64,000 nucleotides of DNA. Source: Echinicola salinicaeni (GTDB lineage Bacteria > Bacteroidota > Bacteroidia > Cytophagales > Cyclobacteriaceae). Below, piece by piece: positions 34,375 to 43,957 of the stretch. Position 1 is the first letter of the stretch. The number at the start of each line of letters is the position of its first letter. A model generated the notes under the pieces. The model did not search any database and had not been told where the DNA came from. It saw nothing but the letters and a program-made list of their open reading frames with translations. A program made the position numbers and the translations under genes. Location: assembly GCF_014280965.1 (NCBI RefSeq), contig NZ_JACODZ010000006.1, positions 62,001 to 126,000 of the forward strand. Reading direction: 5' to 3'.

Positions 34375-35703
34375 TTAGGTCTTTTTGGGATTAAGGATAT
34401 CGATGATATTTTCCTTTCGAAGAATATGCATCCCCAGTCTTTCATAGGATACACCTTCTTTAATTTTATAGCTATAATTTAGCTGATTTTCATCAATTTT
34501 GGCTTCGAAATAGTGGAATTTTACATTGGGCCAATCAGTAATCTGGCTTGCAATTTCTGTAATATGGGTAGAAATAAAGTAGGTGCTTTGCTGAATTTGG
34601 GAAAAAGACTTTATAATATACAGGGATGCCTCATAAGCATCTTTTACATTGGTACCTCTAAACAGCTCATCAAAGATTACAAATACGCTGCCTTTCTCCC
34701 TGATTATGTGGGCGACTTCCTTTATCCGTTTCACTTCTGAATAAAAATGACTATGTCCAAGTCCCATATTGTCCGAAAGGTTTATAGTTGTCATTAATCC
34801 ATTATAAAAGGTGGTTTGCATTCTTTTTGCCGGTATGGGAAATCCTAAATGGGATAGATATATTGAAAGCCCTAAAGATTTCAGAAAGGTGGATTTGCCT
34901 GCCATATTTGGTCCTGTAAGGAAGCAAAGGTTTTGTCCATCTTTCATCTCCAGATCACAGGGAATGGGAAATTCCAAAAAAGGATGGAAGAGGCCTTTAA
35001 GTTCTAACTGGGGAATGGCCGAATCTATAAAATCTGGCAAGCAAAGATTTTTCATAAGAGCTGTTTGGGCTACAGCATTATAGGCATCAAATAGATAAAT
35101 AATATTGACCAAGTCTTGTGTTTCCTTTTTATATTTATCCCTGAATAACCAGTCAAATTGATGAGGTCTAATACAATGCGGTGAGTTCTTTACTTCCTTG
35201 AGAAGGGCAGAGATTTCCCTTATTTGTAAGTAATCATTAATGAAGGAGAAATAGGCCTTAAGCTGCTCAGGAATATAATTTTTTGTAATGCGGGGAAGTT
35301 GTCTTTTCAATTCCAAAAGAAGATAGACAAGCTTTTCCACGCCAGTATTAATTAAATAGACATCATTCCGATTACGCTGTCTGACAAACAGGTTTTGGAA
35401 ATAAGCATCAAAAAAATTGGACTTTAGAGTGGTTTTGTTCAATCTAAAATAGTGATCGATGAAATCCATTTGACTTGAAGAAATGGTAAAGGGTAATCCT
35501 GCCTTAATAAAGAATTTGAAGGAATCTCTTCGATCCAGTATTTCTTTCGATGAATCCAGTGGACTTTCCATAAGCCCCTTTAGCTGAAGTCTACCTCCAA
35601 AAGTTTTGGTACGATTGAAAAAGGAAAAGATACTTTTTGAGTTTGGTCGGTCTCCAAAAAGTTCTAGATCTTGTACCGTTTGTTGATCAATTTCAAAAGA
35701 CAT
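34375..35703 (-). CDS. MutS-related protein lacking mismatch-recognition domains
   Basis: A 442-residue protein with a lever/core-like helical region (about 25-240) and a MutS domain V ATPase (about 250-435). Walker A is GPNMAGKST (264-272), Walker B is VFVIFDELFRGTNVKDAYEAS, and the dimer-interface segment TYFISTHITEI follows. The N-terminal mismatch-binding (Phe-x-Glu) and connector domains are missing, and no Smr nuclease domain as in MutS2 is present. Such short MutS homologues are found in Bacteroidota; their role is undefined. A 50-residue frame follows closely. Confidence 0.85.
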   Translation of the reverse strand: MSFEIDQQTVQDLELFGDRPNSKSIFSFFNRTKTFGGRLQLKGLMESPLDSSKEILDRRDSFKFFIKAGLPFTISSSQMDFIDHYFRLNKTTLKSNFFDAYFQNLFVRQRNRNDVYLINTGVEKLVYLLLELKRQLPRITKNYIPEQLKAYFSFINDYLQIREISALLKEVKNSPHCIRPHQFDWLFRDKYKKETQDLVNIIYLFDAYNAVAQTALMKNLCLPDFIDSAIPQLELKGLFHPFLEFPIPCDLEMKDGQNLCFLTGPNMAGKSTFLKSLGLSIYLSHLGFPIPAKRMQTTFYNGLMTTINLSDNMGLGHSHFYSEVKRIKEVAHIIREKGSVFVIFDELFRGTNVKDAYEASLYIIKSFSQIQQSTYFISTHITEIASQITDWPNVKFHYFEAKIDENQLNYSYKIKEGVSYERLGMHILRKENIIDILNPKKT

Positions 35704-35924
35704 GACGTAAGGTTTAGTTATTACAACGAAAACCTCACTTATTTTGTATATTTTTTACTAATGTATATTTTCTTTCAGCCTTAGGTTCATTTTCCTTTTA
35801 TATTGATAGGATAAATTATTTTTTATGTATATCATTATTCCACCAGTAATTATTACCCTTCAAAACATTAACTCAAAAATGACACATATTCCACAGAAAT
35901 AATTAATTAAACCTGTCTGTCCGC

Positions 35925-35997
35925 CAGTTAGATCAGTGGTAATCCGTGAAATCCGTGAGTAATAAAACTACTGGTGCGATAACGGATAATCATATTA
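35925..35997. repeat. Dispersed repeat, copy 1 (see 57800)
   Basis: TCTGTCCGCCAGTTAGATCA to GATAACGGATAATCATAT. The same order of segments (CCGCCAGnTAGATC, GTG-rich middle, TAACGGATAATCATAT) recurs at about 57805-57897. It ends just after the stop of the sulfatase gene on the minus strand. Confidence 0.6.
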
Positions 35998-36001
35998 TTT
36001 T

Positions 36002-37423
36002 TCAATAATCAGCACCCTTTTTACTGTTTTCAACTGACCCTAACCATTCTTGAAGTTCACTTTCCATCTTTGAAGCCACAAAAGGAAGCTGCTGGATAAT
36101 ATTATCCTTTTCGCTGGGATCATTCAATAAATCATAAAGCTCAAAAGGACTATCGGGTGCATCTCTCACCAATTTATATTGTTCACTTACCCATGAAACC
36201 CTATGTTGGTCCCTATAAATAAAACCAATAGGATTTTGCCTGCTTTGCTTTTCTCCTGATAATAAGGGATAAAAACTTTCGCCATCAATTGGCCGATTAT
36301 CCGGATAACTTATATTTAGGACATCCAAAATGGTAGGCAAATAATCACTGGTCACGGCTGGAAAATCAGTCCTCTGACCTGCCTCAATTTTACCTTTCCA
36401 AACTGCAAATGCCGGCACCCTTACTCCCCCTTCGTACAAACTTCTCTTTTTTCCCCTAAACGGTCCTGCACTCCCGGGTGTTCTTAGCTCTGGTCCATTA
36501 TCACTACAAAATAAAATCAAGGTATGCTCTGCCAATTCCTTTTTTTCCAAATAATCCCAAAGCCTACCGATCTGCTCATCTAATGCAGTAATAGTACCAT
36601 AATACAATTGTTCCTCAAAACTTAGATCCGCATAGCGTTCTCTGTGCGGAAGATCTGAAACCACTGGAAGATGGGGAGTGTGAAACCAAATACTGGCGAA
36701 GAATGGAGCGTCCATTTCAAGGGATTGATCTATAAAAGGAAGTACCCTGTCCATTATTACCTTGGCATCATCTCCTTCCAAATTATCCTTGGCCATTTCT
36801 TCCTCTCCTACCCAATAATAAGTACCATAAGCTTTAGAGGCCCTCCCTTCTTCAATTGCCTTCCAACCATAGCGCAAACTTTCACCTGCCTCAAATTCCT
36901 CAGGGACCTTAAGAGGGTCATAAGTGGCCACTTTGGATTCAGAACAGAAGTAGGTATCATAGCCATGCATGCTAGGCAAACTATAATGCACTTCCTGCCC
37001 TGGCCTTCCACCCCTATTACCATCCTTGGTTTGCTTGGTCAAAGTTCCCAAATGCCATTTCCCAAAATGTCCAGTGGCATAACCTTGTTGCTTGAGCAAT
37101 TCAGCCAGAGTGATCTCTTCAACTTTCATATGGCCCTCATTGGCATTTCCTATCCCCATTCGCAAGGGATTTCTTCCGGTGATATAACTGGCGCGGGTGG
37201 GAGAACATACCGGCCCTGCACTATAAAAACGGTCAAAAACCAAGCCCATGCTTGCCAATTTGTCCATATTGGGCGTTTTTATCTTTTGATTGCCATTAAA
37301 CCCCACATCCATATAACCCTGATCATCAGTCATGATCATGATGATATTGGGGCTTTGCGCATAGATAAATAGGGATTGAAAGAGTAAAAAAGTGAAAATT
37401 AATCCTTCCTTATAAAGATTCAT
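36002..37423 (-). CDS. Secreted arylsulfatase (S1 family)
   Basis: A 473-residue sulfatase with a signal peptide (MNLYKEGLIFTFLLFQSLFI, cleavage near YAQ) and the formylglycine motif C-S-P-T-R (Cys73 in CSPTRASYITGR), which is converted to formylglycine by an FGE enzyme. The metal-binding Asp pair TDD is at 32-34; HFGKWHLG, WFHTPHLP and CSDNGPE follow in standard order. It hydrolyses sulfate esters, probably on algal polysaccharides or glycosaminoglycans; the S1 subfamily cannot be fixed here. It follows a lipoprotein gene on the same strand by 37 bases. Confidence 0.93.
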   Translation of the reverse strand: MNLYKEGLIFTFLLFQSLFIYAQSPNIIMIMTDDQGYMDVGFNGNQKIKTPNMDKLASMGLVFDRFYSAGPVCSPTRASYITGRNPLRMGIGNANEGHMKVEEITLAELLKQQGYATGHFGKWHLGTLTKQTKDGNRGGRPGQEVHYSLPSMHGYDTYFCSESKVATYDPLKVPEEFEAGESLRYGWKAIEEGRASKAYGTYYWVGEEEMAKDNLEGDDAKVIMDRVLPFIDQSLEMDAPFFASIWFHTPHLPVVSDLPHRERYADLSFEEQLYYGTITALDEQIGRLWDYLEKKELAEHTLILFCSDNGPELRTPGSAGPFRGKKRSLYEGGVRVPAFAVWKGKIEAGQRTDFPAVTSDYLPTILDVLNISYPDNRPIDGESFYPLLSGEKQSRQNPIGFIYRDQHRVSWVSEQYKLVRDAPDSPFELYDLLNDPSEKDNIIQQLPFVASKMESELQEWLGSVENSKKGADY

Positions 37424-37460
37424 GAATACCTTTTCTATTATACTGATTAGTAATTTGATT

Positions 37461-38426
37461 TTAATATTCTACCACCTTATCCACTACCAACTGTCTGGAA
37501 GCCTCACCATCCTTTAATTTGTACTGTATCTGCTTGGTCTTATTTTCTCCATCAATCGGGAACCTTCTGACCAAACTATTTTCCACCACAGCAAATTCAT
37601 CATTGCCCTTATATCCAGCATAAGCTCCAGCATTATCCTTTAGCTCAGGCACGGCCACCATGCTCATGGATTTACCATTATTTACAGAATAGGCAATAAG
37701 ATGTCCAAACCCTTGCTCGTCTTTGGAATAAATAAAAATATCTGGTTCTCCGTCCATATTTAAATCACCTATTTCAGCATCTATGACCTCTCCCTTTAGA
37801 TTTTGAGTATATGGTCCCTGATCAATTTCCAAACTGGGCACCTCCACACTCAATTGCCCATCTTGTACCTGAAGAATAAATATATCATCAAAGAGGCTCA
37901 ATGATTTTACATAGGATCTGGAATCTACCTGGGATTCATCTAATTCAGCATCTAACTTGGAATAAGTACCTGCCAAGCTTGCCCCTCCTGAGCAGAAAAA
38001 GTACAAAATCCCATCATCCTCCTGATTTTCCGTACTGATCACCAAAGAATTATCCTGAAGTTCAAAAAGAACTATTTTCCCATTTTCATTGGCTTTAAGG
38101 GTATTTTCATCCACAATCAAAGCATTGGCATCATAGCTACAAGTTGGCTTTTTCTTATCTGCTCTTGAACGCACACTTACCCTCATATGAAATTTATCCA
38201 ATGGCTTTACCTCCACGGAGACCCAGTCATAACCCTCTCCTCGCTTGGCATAAGCATTGTCGACATAGACCCCTTCCATCTTGGATTGTGAGACTACTTC
38301 TTCAGCTACAACAGGAATACTGTCATTTTCAGATTTATCCTCATTCTTATTATTTCCTTGACAGGAAAATAATACCAAGGAAAATAAAAATAGGACTACT
38401 ATATTGTACTTTCGCATCATAATCAA
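37461..38426 (-). CDS. Hypothetical lipoprotein with one FG-GAP/EF-hand-like segment
   Basis: A 321-residue lipoprotein (lipobox VLFSC after a 15-residue hydrophobic core; the Met at 38417, MRKYNIVV, is an alternative start). The mature part begins with a charged low-complexity linker. Residues around GDLNMDGEPDIFIYSKD resemble an FG-GAP/calcium-binding repeat, and the rest is predicted beta-rich. No family is recognised. It probably sits on the outer or inner membrane and is co-oriented with the sulfatase. Confidence 0.7.
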   Translation of the reverse strand: MIMMRKYNIVVLFLFSLVLFSCQGNNKNEDKSENDSIPVVAEEVVSQSKMEGVYVDNAYAKRGEGYDWVSVEVKPLDKFHMRVSVRSRADKKKPTCSYDANALIVDENTLKANENGKIVLFELQDNSLVISTENQEDDGILYFFCSGGASLAGTYSKLDAELDESQVDSRSYVKSLSLFDDIFILQVQDGQLSVEVPSLEIDQGPYTQNLKGEVIDAEIGDLNMDGEPDIFIYSKDEQGFGHLIAYSVNNGKSMSMVAVPELKDNAGAYAGYKGNDEFAVVENSLVRRFPIDGENKTKQIQYKLKDGEASRQLVVDKVVEY

Positions 38427-38464
38427 AATTAGAGACAGACTTGCTAACTGCCCATTTAAATATT

Positions 38465-38899
38465 TTATTGGGCATTTTTATTGAAACTTACCATCCAGTT
38501 GATATCAAATTTATCTGTACACATACCAAAATAATCTCCCCAGAAAGTGTCTGCCAAAGGCATGGTCACCTGTCCTCCTTTGGATAATCCTCCAAACAGT
38601 TTGTCCGCTTCTTCTTTACTGTCTGCTGTAATGGAAACAGAAATATTATTGCCTATTATGGTTTTTGGTGCCCAACCACCTCCCACATCACTGCCCATCA
38701 ATATCGTATTGGGGCCAATGGGTAAGGAAACATGCATAATTTTATTCTTTTCCTCCTCAGTCAAGGTTACGCCATCTTGGGGAGGCATTTCAGAAAATCT
38801 ACCTAGATAGGTGAAATCTCCTCCAAATACTGATTTATAAAAGTTAAATGCTTCCTCACAATTACCAAGGAAATTCAGATAAGGGTTTAAAGTTGCCAT
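38465..38899 (-). CDS. VOC-family protein (PhnB-like)
   Basis: A 144-residue glyoxalase/bleomycin-resistance-fold protein of the PhnB type. It opens with LNPYLNFLGNCEEAFNFYKS and contains GDFTYLGRFSEMPP, the MHVSLPIGPNTILMGSD strand, and DTFWGDYFGMCTDKFDINWM at the end, all typical. PhnB-like proteins are often non-catalytic; no function is assigned. It precedes the lipoprotein and sulfatase genes on the minus strand. Confidence 0.9.
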   Translation of the reverse strand: MATLNPYLNFLGNCEEAFNFYKSVFGGDFTYLGRFSEMPPQDGVTLTEEEKNKIMHVSLPIGPNTILMGSDVGGGWAPKTIIGNNISVSITADSKEEADKLFGGLSKGGQVTMPLADTFWGDYFGMCTDKFDINWMVSFNKNAQ

Positions 38900-39007
38900 G
38901 ATGATTTGGGTTTTATTATCGAAAATTCAGTTCATTCAATTTACAATTTGACACCTTAAAATACCAGATTTATTTCCTGATAAATAAACAATTACACCAC
39001 ACGGGAC

Positions 39008-39619
39008 TTATCTCACCCAGCCCAACTGAGGAAGGCTAAGTTTATACCGAACAGCTACTATTCGGATGATTATGACCAATGACATACAAATAATCAAATT
39101 GACGTCCCTAGGCACAGAAAACTCCCTCAGTAATAAATATAATAAAGAACCTGATAGGCAGGCCGTGGCATAAATCTCCTTCCTGAGCAGTACCGGAGTC
39201 AGATTACACAAGGTATCTCTGATCACGCCGCCCATAATCGCAGATACCATTCCCAAAATGGCAGCGATCTCCCAACCATGCCCCAAACTCAAGACTTTTT
39301 CAGTACCCAATACGGTAAACAAACTTATTCCCAAAGCATCAAATAGCATCAAAGTTTTGCGAAGCTTGGACATGATCCTAAAGAAAAATATGGCCGTCAA
39401 AACCCCAACAATAATAGTATAGAGATAATTGATATCATCTATCCATCCCAAAGGATAAGCGCCTAATAGCACATCCCTCAAGCTCCCTCCACCTATGGCC
39501 GTGATAAAACCCATAAAACCCGCACCAAAAACATCATGCTCACTGTCCTGTACGGCCAAGGCTCCTGAAATGGCAAAGAAGTAGGTTCCCACCAACTCCA
39601 TGATATATTGAAGGTTCAT
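39008..39619 (-). CDS. TRIC-type cation channel (UPF0126)
   Basis: A 203-residue membrane protein with two related glycine-rich repeats, FITAIGGGSLRDVLLG and MVSAIMGGVIRDTLCN, characteristic of bacterial TRIC/YadS channels. About six to seven hydrophobic helices are visible. TRIC proteins form trimeric K+/Na+ channels; the physiological role in bacteria is not settled. It is monocistronic, followed on the minus strand by an unrelated VOC gene 108 bases away. Confidence 0.9.
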   Translation of the reverse strand: MNLQYIMELVGTYFFAISGALAVQDSEHDVFGAGFMGFITAIGGGSLRDVLLGAYPLGWIDDINYLYTIIVGVLTAIFFFRIMSKLRKTLMLFDALGISLFTVLGTEKVLSLGHGWEIAAILGMVSAIMGGVIRDTLCNLTPVLLRKEIYATACLSGSLLYLLLREFSVPRDVNLIICMSLVIIIRIVAVRYKLSLPQLGWVR

Positions 39620-39645
39620 ACACTATTGCGTTAAAAAGAATTTTG

Positions 39646-39840
39646 TTAAACCCGGATTATTCATTAGTGATCATAGTGAGGCCTGAAATTGCAAGAAAAT
39701 CTAGCAGTTTGGAGACTAAGGCATAGCACCGCTATGATGAACCTGTCTACTGCCAAGTAGAGTCGAAAACAGCAGCATAGCGTCTGATTTTAAAGCATTT
39801 TCAACCCATAATAGATAAGCTAATGCATATTCCGGGTTAA
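39646..39840. repeat. 195-bp element with ~21-bp inverted ends (MITE-like or structured RNA)
   Basis: The left end TTAAACCCGGATTATTCATT (39646 on) and the right end TAATGCATATTCCGGGTTAA (to 39840) are inverted copies with few mismatches. Internal stems include CATAGC / GCTATG (about 39723-39737) and TCTACT / AGTAGA (about 39748-39763). No ORF is present. It lies between the TRIC and methyltransferase genes and resembles a non-autonomous mobile element. I recall similar elements in Cyclobacteriaceae but cannot confirm copies here. Confidence 0.6.
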
Positions 39841-39893
39841 AGATAGAAATATCCTGTGTGTTCTGCATTGAACAAATAAGAATCATCCAAGAT

Positions 39894-40514
39894 TTATTTT
39901 AATTTTTGCATTACAAAAACACCCATGGCCCGCTGACCATGCACCAAAACAGACTTAGGTGACTCCAGATGGACAAGATGATGTTCCATCATAAGCTCTT
40001 CCAAAAGTTTTTCTGTCAGCAAAAATCGGTTTGATCCATCAGGAAGCTGATAAACACCCTCATGGATTTCCTTGGATGCTTCCTGCATTCCCCCATATCC
40101 AGTGGTCATCCTTAAGAATAAAACACCTCCTACTTCCAAAACCCTGACCATTTCGCTAAAAAGTTGATGAAAATGGGCTGTACTTCGAGCAAAATGCAAT
40201 ACAGCAGAACTGATCACTGCTTGAAAAGCTCCCTTATGAAAAGGCATATCCTCTGCACCTGCCACCTGGAACCTTAACAAATCATACTTAGGTTGCAATG
40301 TCTTGGCATAGGTTCTGGCCATTTGTACGGCCGTAGGATTTTGATCTACACCAAAGACCTGAAATCCGGACTTAATCAAATAGACCAAATTCCTGCCCTC
40401 ACCGCATCCTGCATCGAGCATCCTCATTTCAGGTCTAAATCGGCCCTTCAGAATTTGATCCAAAAGGTAAATATCAATATTACCCAATAGCTGGTTTAAT
40501 TCGGAAATATTCAT
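39894..40514 (-). CDS. Class I SAM-dependent methyltransferase
   Basis: A 206-residue Rossmann-fold methyltransferase. SAM motif I is MLDAGCGEGRNLVYL (32-46), the acidic residue after strand 2 is in VFGVDQNP, motif II-like region is FQAVISSAVLHFA and VLEVGGVLFLRM is motif III. The substrate is unknown. Its start overlaps the upstream patatin stop by four bases (ATGA), so the two are translationally coupled and might act on related lipids. Confidence 0.9.
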   Translation of the reverse strand: MNISELNQLLGNIDIYLLDQILKGRFRPEMRMLDAGCGEGRNLVYLIKSGFQVFGVDQNPTAVQMARTYAKTLQPKYDLLRFQVAGAEDMPFHKGAFQAVISSAVLHFARSTAHFHQLFSEMVRVLEVGGVLFLRMTTGYGGMQEASKEIHEGVYQLPDGSNRFLLTEKLLEELMMEHHLVHLESPKSVLVHGQRAMGVFVMQKLK

Positions 40515-41395
40515 GCTTCTAATTGTTCTAGGGATTTTAAGGCCAATTGTTTACCCGATGCTATCAATTCCTTGGCCCGGTAAAACTCAAAAGTCCCGCA
40601 CTGCTTTCTAGACATCTGCACCACCACATCTGCAGGGTAAGTATGAAGAATATAATCGGAAAGTTTATCTTGCATCAACTCAAAAGATAAATTCATTAGG
40701 TCTAAAAAGCTGGTGTTTTTTGGCTTTTCCTTTTTCTCTTGAGGGAAATATTTAGTCATTTTATTCCTGTATTCATTAACCCAAGCGGGCACTGTTATCA
40801 ACGAACTATCCTTACTTTTATAAACATCCCAATTAATAGGAGATACAGGCGCATTTACATTGGAAACCATTAGTAGATCATTTCCATGGTTCAGGGCAAG
40901 GTTCATAGGTATGGGATTTAAGACGGCTCCATCCACATACTCATTTGATCCAATTGGAAATGGCTTGATTACTGTCGGTATAGCAGCTGAAGCCCTGATG
41001 GCCCGAAAAAGCTTACCTTCCTTAAAAATTCTTTCTTCACCACTATGAATATCCACCGCATTGCAAGAAAAAGGTATGGGCAGATTTTCTATCAGATCAT
41101 CCCCTACCAAAGCCTCCACTTCTTGAAATACTTTATTACCCTTAATAAATCCCCTAGTAGAAAGCGTAAAGTCCATAAGGGAAAATACGTCAATCCGATC
41201 CAAATTACAGATCCAATTTCTATATTCAGACAACTTCCCCTTGGCATATATTCCTCCTATCAAGGCCCCCATGGAACAGCCTGCTATGGACTTGATCGTA
41301 TAGCCTCGTTCTTCCAAAGCCTCGATCACACCAATATGGGCCAGGCCTCGTGCTCCTCCACTGGAAAGCACCAATGAAACAGTTTTATTTTGCAT
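40511..41395 (-). CDS. Patatin-like phospholipase
   Basis: A 294-residue serine acyl hydrolase. The oxyanion loop is GGARG (13-17), the nucleophile elbow GCSMG (Ser41), and the dyad Asp is in DGAV (D155). The N-terminal alpha/beta domain matches bacterial RssA/YchK-type patatins. It is expected to hydrolyse phospholipid or lysophospholipid acyl esters. No signal peptide is seen. Its stop overlaps the start of the methyltransferase gene. It is divergent from the VOC gene at 41463. Confidence 0.92.
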   Translation of the reverse strand: MQNKTVSLVLSSGGARGLAHIGVIEALEERGYTIKSIAGCSMGALIGGIYAKGKLSEYRNWICNLDRIDVFSLMDFTLSTRGFIKGNKVFQEVEALVGDDLIENLPIPFSCNAVDIHSGEERIFKEGKLFRAIRASAAIPTVIKPFPIGSNEYVDGAVLNPIPMNLALNHGNDLLMVSNVNAPVSPINWDVYKSKDSSLITVPAWVNEYRNKMTKYFPQEKKEKPKNTSFLDLMNLSFELMQDKLSDYILHTYPADVVVQMSRKQCGTFEFYRAKELIASGKQLALKSLEQLEA

Positions 41396-41462
41396 GGTAA
41401 TTTTTAAAAGAATCTGCTATTTTCATGACAGCTTTACAAATACTCACCCAAAGTTAGAAAAT

Positions 41463-41885
41463 ATGCAAGATTACCATCCTTTTCACCTAGCTTTTCCCAT
41501 AAAAGATATTGAGACTACCAGGGCCTTTTATCAGGATATCTTAGGCTGCGAGATAGGAAGAAGCACGGACAAATGGATTGATTTCAATTTCTTCGGTCAC
41601 CAGCTATCCGCCCATGTAAAACCTGAGGAAATAAAAGATACCCAAGCCAATGAAGTAGATGGCAAACAAGTTCCTGTCAGGCATTTTGGAGCTGTTCTTC
41701 CCTGGGATCAATGGCATGAACTGGCTGAAAAACTAGAAACAGAAGGCATTGAATTTATCATAGCACCAGGCATCCGCTTTCAAGGAAAAGTTGGTGAACA
41801 GGCGACCATGTTCTTTCTGGACCCCAGTGGAAATGCATTGGAATTCAAGTCCTTTAAAGACCCCAGCCAGCTATTTGCGAACTAG
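41463..41885 (+). CDS. VOC-family (glyoxalase/dioxygenase-like) protein
   Basis: A 140-residue protein from ATG 41463 (the open frame extends to a non-homologous ATG at 41394). It has the paired beta-alpha-beta-beta-beta modules: [18 protein letters not shown], then [19 protein letters not shown] and [18 protein letters not shown]. Possible metal ligands include H at position 7 and E in LEFK. Similar proteins are annotated as glyoxalases or dioxygenases without a known substrate. It is a single gene. Confidence 0.88.
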   Translation: MQDYHPFHLAFPIKDIETTRAFYQDILGCEIGRSTDKWIDFNFFGHQLSAHVKPEEIKDTQANEVDGKQVPVRHFGAVLPWDQWHELAEKLETEGIEFIIAPGIRFQGKVGEQATMFFLDPSGNALEFKSFKDPSQLFAN

Positions 41886-41905
41886 ATTTCCATACCGATT
41901 TCTCT

Positions 41906-41980
41906 GCAAGGAATCTCTTTTGCTATTTGTTCCTGGATGAGATCCTTTTCTTATAGAGCTTTAGGATGACAAAGCTTCTG
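41906..41980. repeat. GTCAT/ATGAC palindromic repeat, degenerate copy
   Basis: CTGCAAGGAATCTCTT...GAGATCCTTTTCTTATAGAG, ending TTTAGGATGAC, matches the right half of the copy at 52523-52641. The left end is eroded. Confidence 0.55.
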
Positions 41981-42030
41981 TCCATTATGAATGATGGCGT
42001 ATAAAAGTCTACCATTGAATCCAATCAATA

Positions 42031-42070
42031 TTGTCATGCTGACGACAGGAAGCATCTCTTCCAGTAATGT
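42031..42070. repeat. GTCAT repeat, half copy
   Basis: TTGTCATGCTGACGACAGGA then AGCATCTCTTCCAGTAAT matches the left half of the repeat family at 46787 and 52381. The surrounding 41886-42203 gap holds no supported ORF. Confidence 0.5.
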
Positions 42071-42203
42071 GATACGCTCTAAAATCATCACACCGCTTCC
42101 CTAATGCATATTAAAAGTATATCAATAATTCCTCATTAAAAACAATATACGCTGCCCCAGAAATTCAGGGCAGACTAAAATTGAACAAATAGGGTCAAAC
42201 AAA

Positions 42204-43235
42204 CTACATATAAATCCTTCTGCCTTCCACATGGCTTTGCTGAGCAGCTTCTATGATTTTCAAGGTTTGGATGGCCTCTTCCGCCTGAACCAATAAGGCC
42301 TCCTTGCCATTCAATACCATGGCAATATTTTTATAGTAAGCTGGATAATCTCCCTTCAAGGTAGGATAGGGATAGGTTTCATGAGCCAAAAACACCTCTC
42401 CCCAACCTGATTCTGGTTCTTCTCCCCAACCTTCACCGCCTGGCACAATCCCAGCTTTCAAAGCCGCTTCCTGAACATCCAAACCAAACTTACTATAAGA
42501 CCCCTTATCTCCTAGCACGAGGAACTTGGGCAATTTGGCATTCATCAAGATACTGGCAGTCAACCGGACCTTGGTATGCGCATACATCATGGTGATATCG
42601 AAAAAGTCATCAGCATCCACTCCCTCACGCTGTTTGAGAATCTCAGCATAGACCCATTTAGGTTGACCGAAAAGTATCAATGCCTGATCAATAAGGTGAG
42701 CACCCAAATCATATAATATACCACTTCCTGGCACCTCTTTCTCTCTCCAATTATGATTTGGCTCAGGCCTAAACCTATCAAAATGGGATTCGAAATGGAC
42801 AATATTTCCCAGGACCTTCTCACTCAGCATTTTTTGGATGGTTTGAAAATCCCCATCCAAGCGTCTGTTCTGGTAGGCAGTAAGAACGAGTCCCTTTTCA
42901 TTGGCCAGTTTAACCAGTGCTTCAGCCTCTGAAGAATTCACCGTGATGGGTTTGTCCACAACCACATGCTTGCCAGCTTCTAAGGCTGCCTTGGCCTGTA
43001 GAAAATGCCATTCATTCGGCGTACAAATGACCACCAATTCTACATCCGATTGTTCAAGCATGGCTTCCAAACTCTTATAAACCGTTACTTGGGGATAATC
43101 TTCTTTGGACTTTTCATGGTGTCTTTCTACTACTGCTATCAGGTCCAGCAGAGGTTCTTGTTGGATCAATGGGGCATGCATGGTTTCTGCTACCTTCCCA
43201 AAACCTACCAGTCCAGTTTTAATGGTTCTACTCAT
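42204..43235 (-). CDS. Gfo/Idh/MocA-family oxidoreductase
   Basis: A 343-residue NAD(P)-dependent sugar oxidoreductase. The dinucleotide fold is TGLVGFGKVAETMHAPLI, with VICTPNEWHF and the catalytic EKP-like motif VVVDKPITVN, followed by the GSGILYDLGAHLIDQAL segment with candidate catalytic residues. The substrate is a sugar or inositol derivative, not identifiable. It starts immediately (0 bases) after the response regulator stop, so it is the last gene of the two-component operon and may be a regulated output or a passenger. Confidence 0.9.
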   Translation of the reverse strand: MSRTIKTGLVGFGKVAETMHAPLIQQEPLLDLIAVVERHHEKSKEDYPQVTVYKSLEAMLEQSDVELVVICTPNEWHFLQAKAALEAGKHVVVDKPITVNSSEAEALVKLANEKGLVLTAYQNRRLDGDFQTIQKMLSEKVLGNIVHFESHFDRFRPEPNHNWREKEVPGSGILYDLGAHLIDQALILFGQPKWVYAEILKQREGVDADDFFDITMMYAHTKVRLTASILMNAKLPKFLVLGDKGSYSKFGLDVQEAALKAGIVPGGEGWGEEPESGWGEVFLAHETYPYPTLKGDYPAYYKNIAMVLNGKEALLVQAEEAIQTLKIIEAAQQSHVEGRRIYM

Positions 43236-43862
43236 TTACAAATTCATTTCAATGGCCTTACGCATCAGCTCTACGCTATTGTTTACGCCCAATTTATTAT
43301 GAATATTTTTCCTGTGGGTTTCCACTGTATATACACTTAAAAACAATTCCTCAGCAATATTTTGGTTGCTGTGGCCATCCTTGATCAGCTTGAGGATCTG
43401 TAATTCCCTACGGGACAATTTAAACTTCTGCTTATAGGCATCAAAGTATTGATCTTCATCCACCTGCTTAAGCACCCGCTCGAAATGCATCACATGATGG
43501 CCTTCAAAAACCTCTCTAATCGTATAAATCAACTCATCGGGATCGGCATCCTTCAGCACATAGGCATCCACTCCCTGCTTTTGGCACTTCTTAAAAATGT
43601 CCTCATCATCGTACATGGAAAGTACGATCATTTTAGTCTTGATTTTTTGCTTATTGATCTGCTCTATCGCCCCCAATCCATCCAAGCCAGGCATATTCAT
43701 ATCCGTCAACACCACATCAACCTCATTATTCTTAACGTATTCTACTAGCTCTTTGCCATTGGAAAAAATGGACAAGATTTCCATATCTTCTTCTTTTTCC
43801 AATAGATTGGCAATGCCCTTAGCAAACATTTTATGGTCATCGGCAAGTACTAGACGGATCAT
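43236..43862 (-). CDS. NarL/FixJ (LuxR-type) response regulator
   Basis: A 208-residue regulator with a receiver domain (1-120; phosphoacceptor Asp54 in VVLTDMNMPG, acidic DD at 8-9, Lys in YVLKDAD) and a C-terminal LuxR-type HTH (about 145-208; LSRRELQILKLIKDGHSNQN, then SVYTVETHRKNIHNKLGV). Its partner is very probably the histidine kinase whose gene ends 95 bases upstream. It would bind DNA as a dimer; the 24-bp palindrome at 46626 is a candidate site. It abuts the oxidoreductase gene without gap. Confidence 0.95.
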   Translation of the reverse strand: MIRLVLADDHKMFAKGIANLLEKEEDMEILSIFSNGKELVEYVKNNEVDVVLTDMNMPGLDGLGAIEQINKQKIKTKMIVLSMYDDEDIFKKCQKQGVDAYVLKDADPDELIYTIREVFEGHHVMHFERVLKQVDEDQYFDAYKQKFKLSRRELQILKLIKDGHSNQNIAEELFLSVYTVETHRKNIHNKLGVNNSVELMRKAIEMNL

Positions 43863-43957
43863 TATTTATGGATTTTGGTAAAAAAGCCTATCAGCAATGC
43901 TAAAATAAGCAGTTTTAATGGATTAGTTTACCAAATCCAAATAATTTACATGAGTGA

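Noticed and set aside
36671-37372. 233-codon plus-strand frame inside the sulfatase gene
   Set aside because: It is antisense to clear sulfatase motifs; length is by chance.
41394-41462. Longer N-terminus for the VOC protein
   Set aside because: Residues before Met at 41463 show no homology, and this region is the divergent promoter of the patatin gene.
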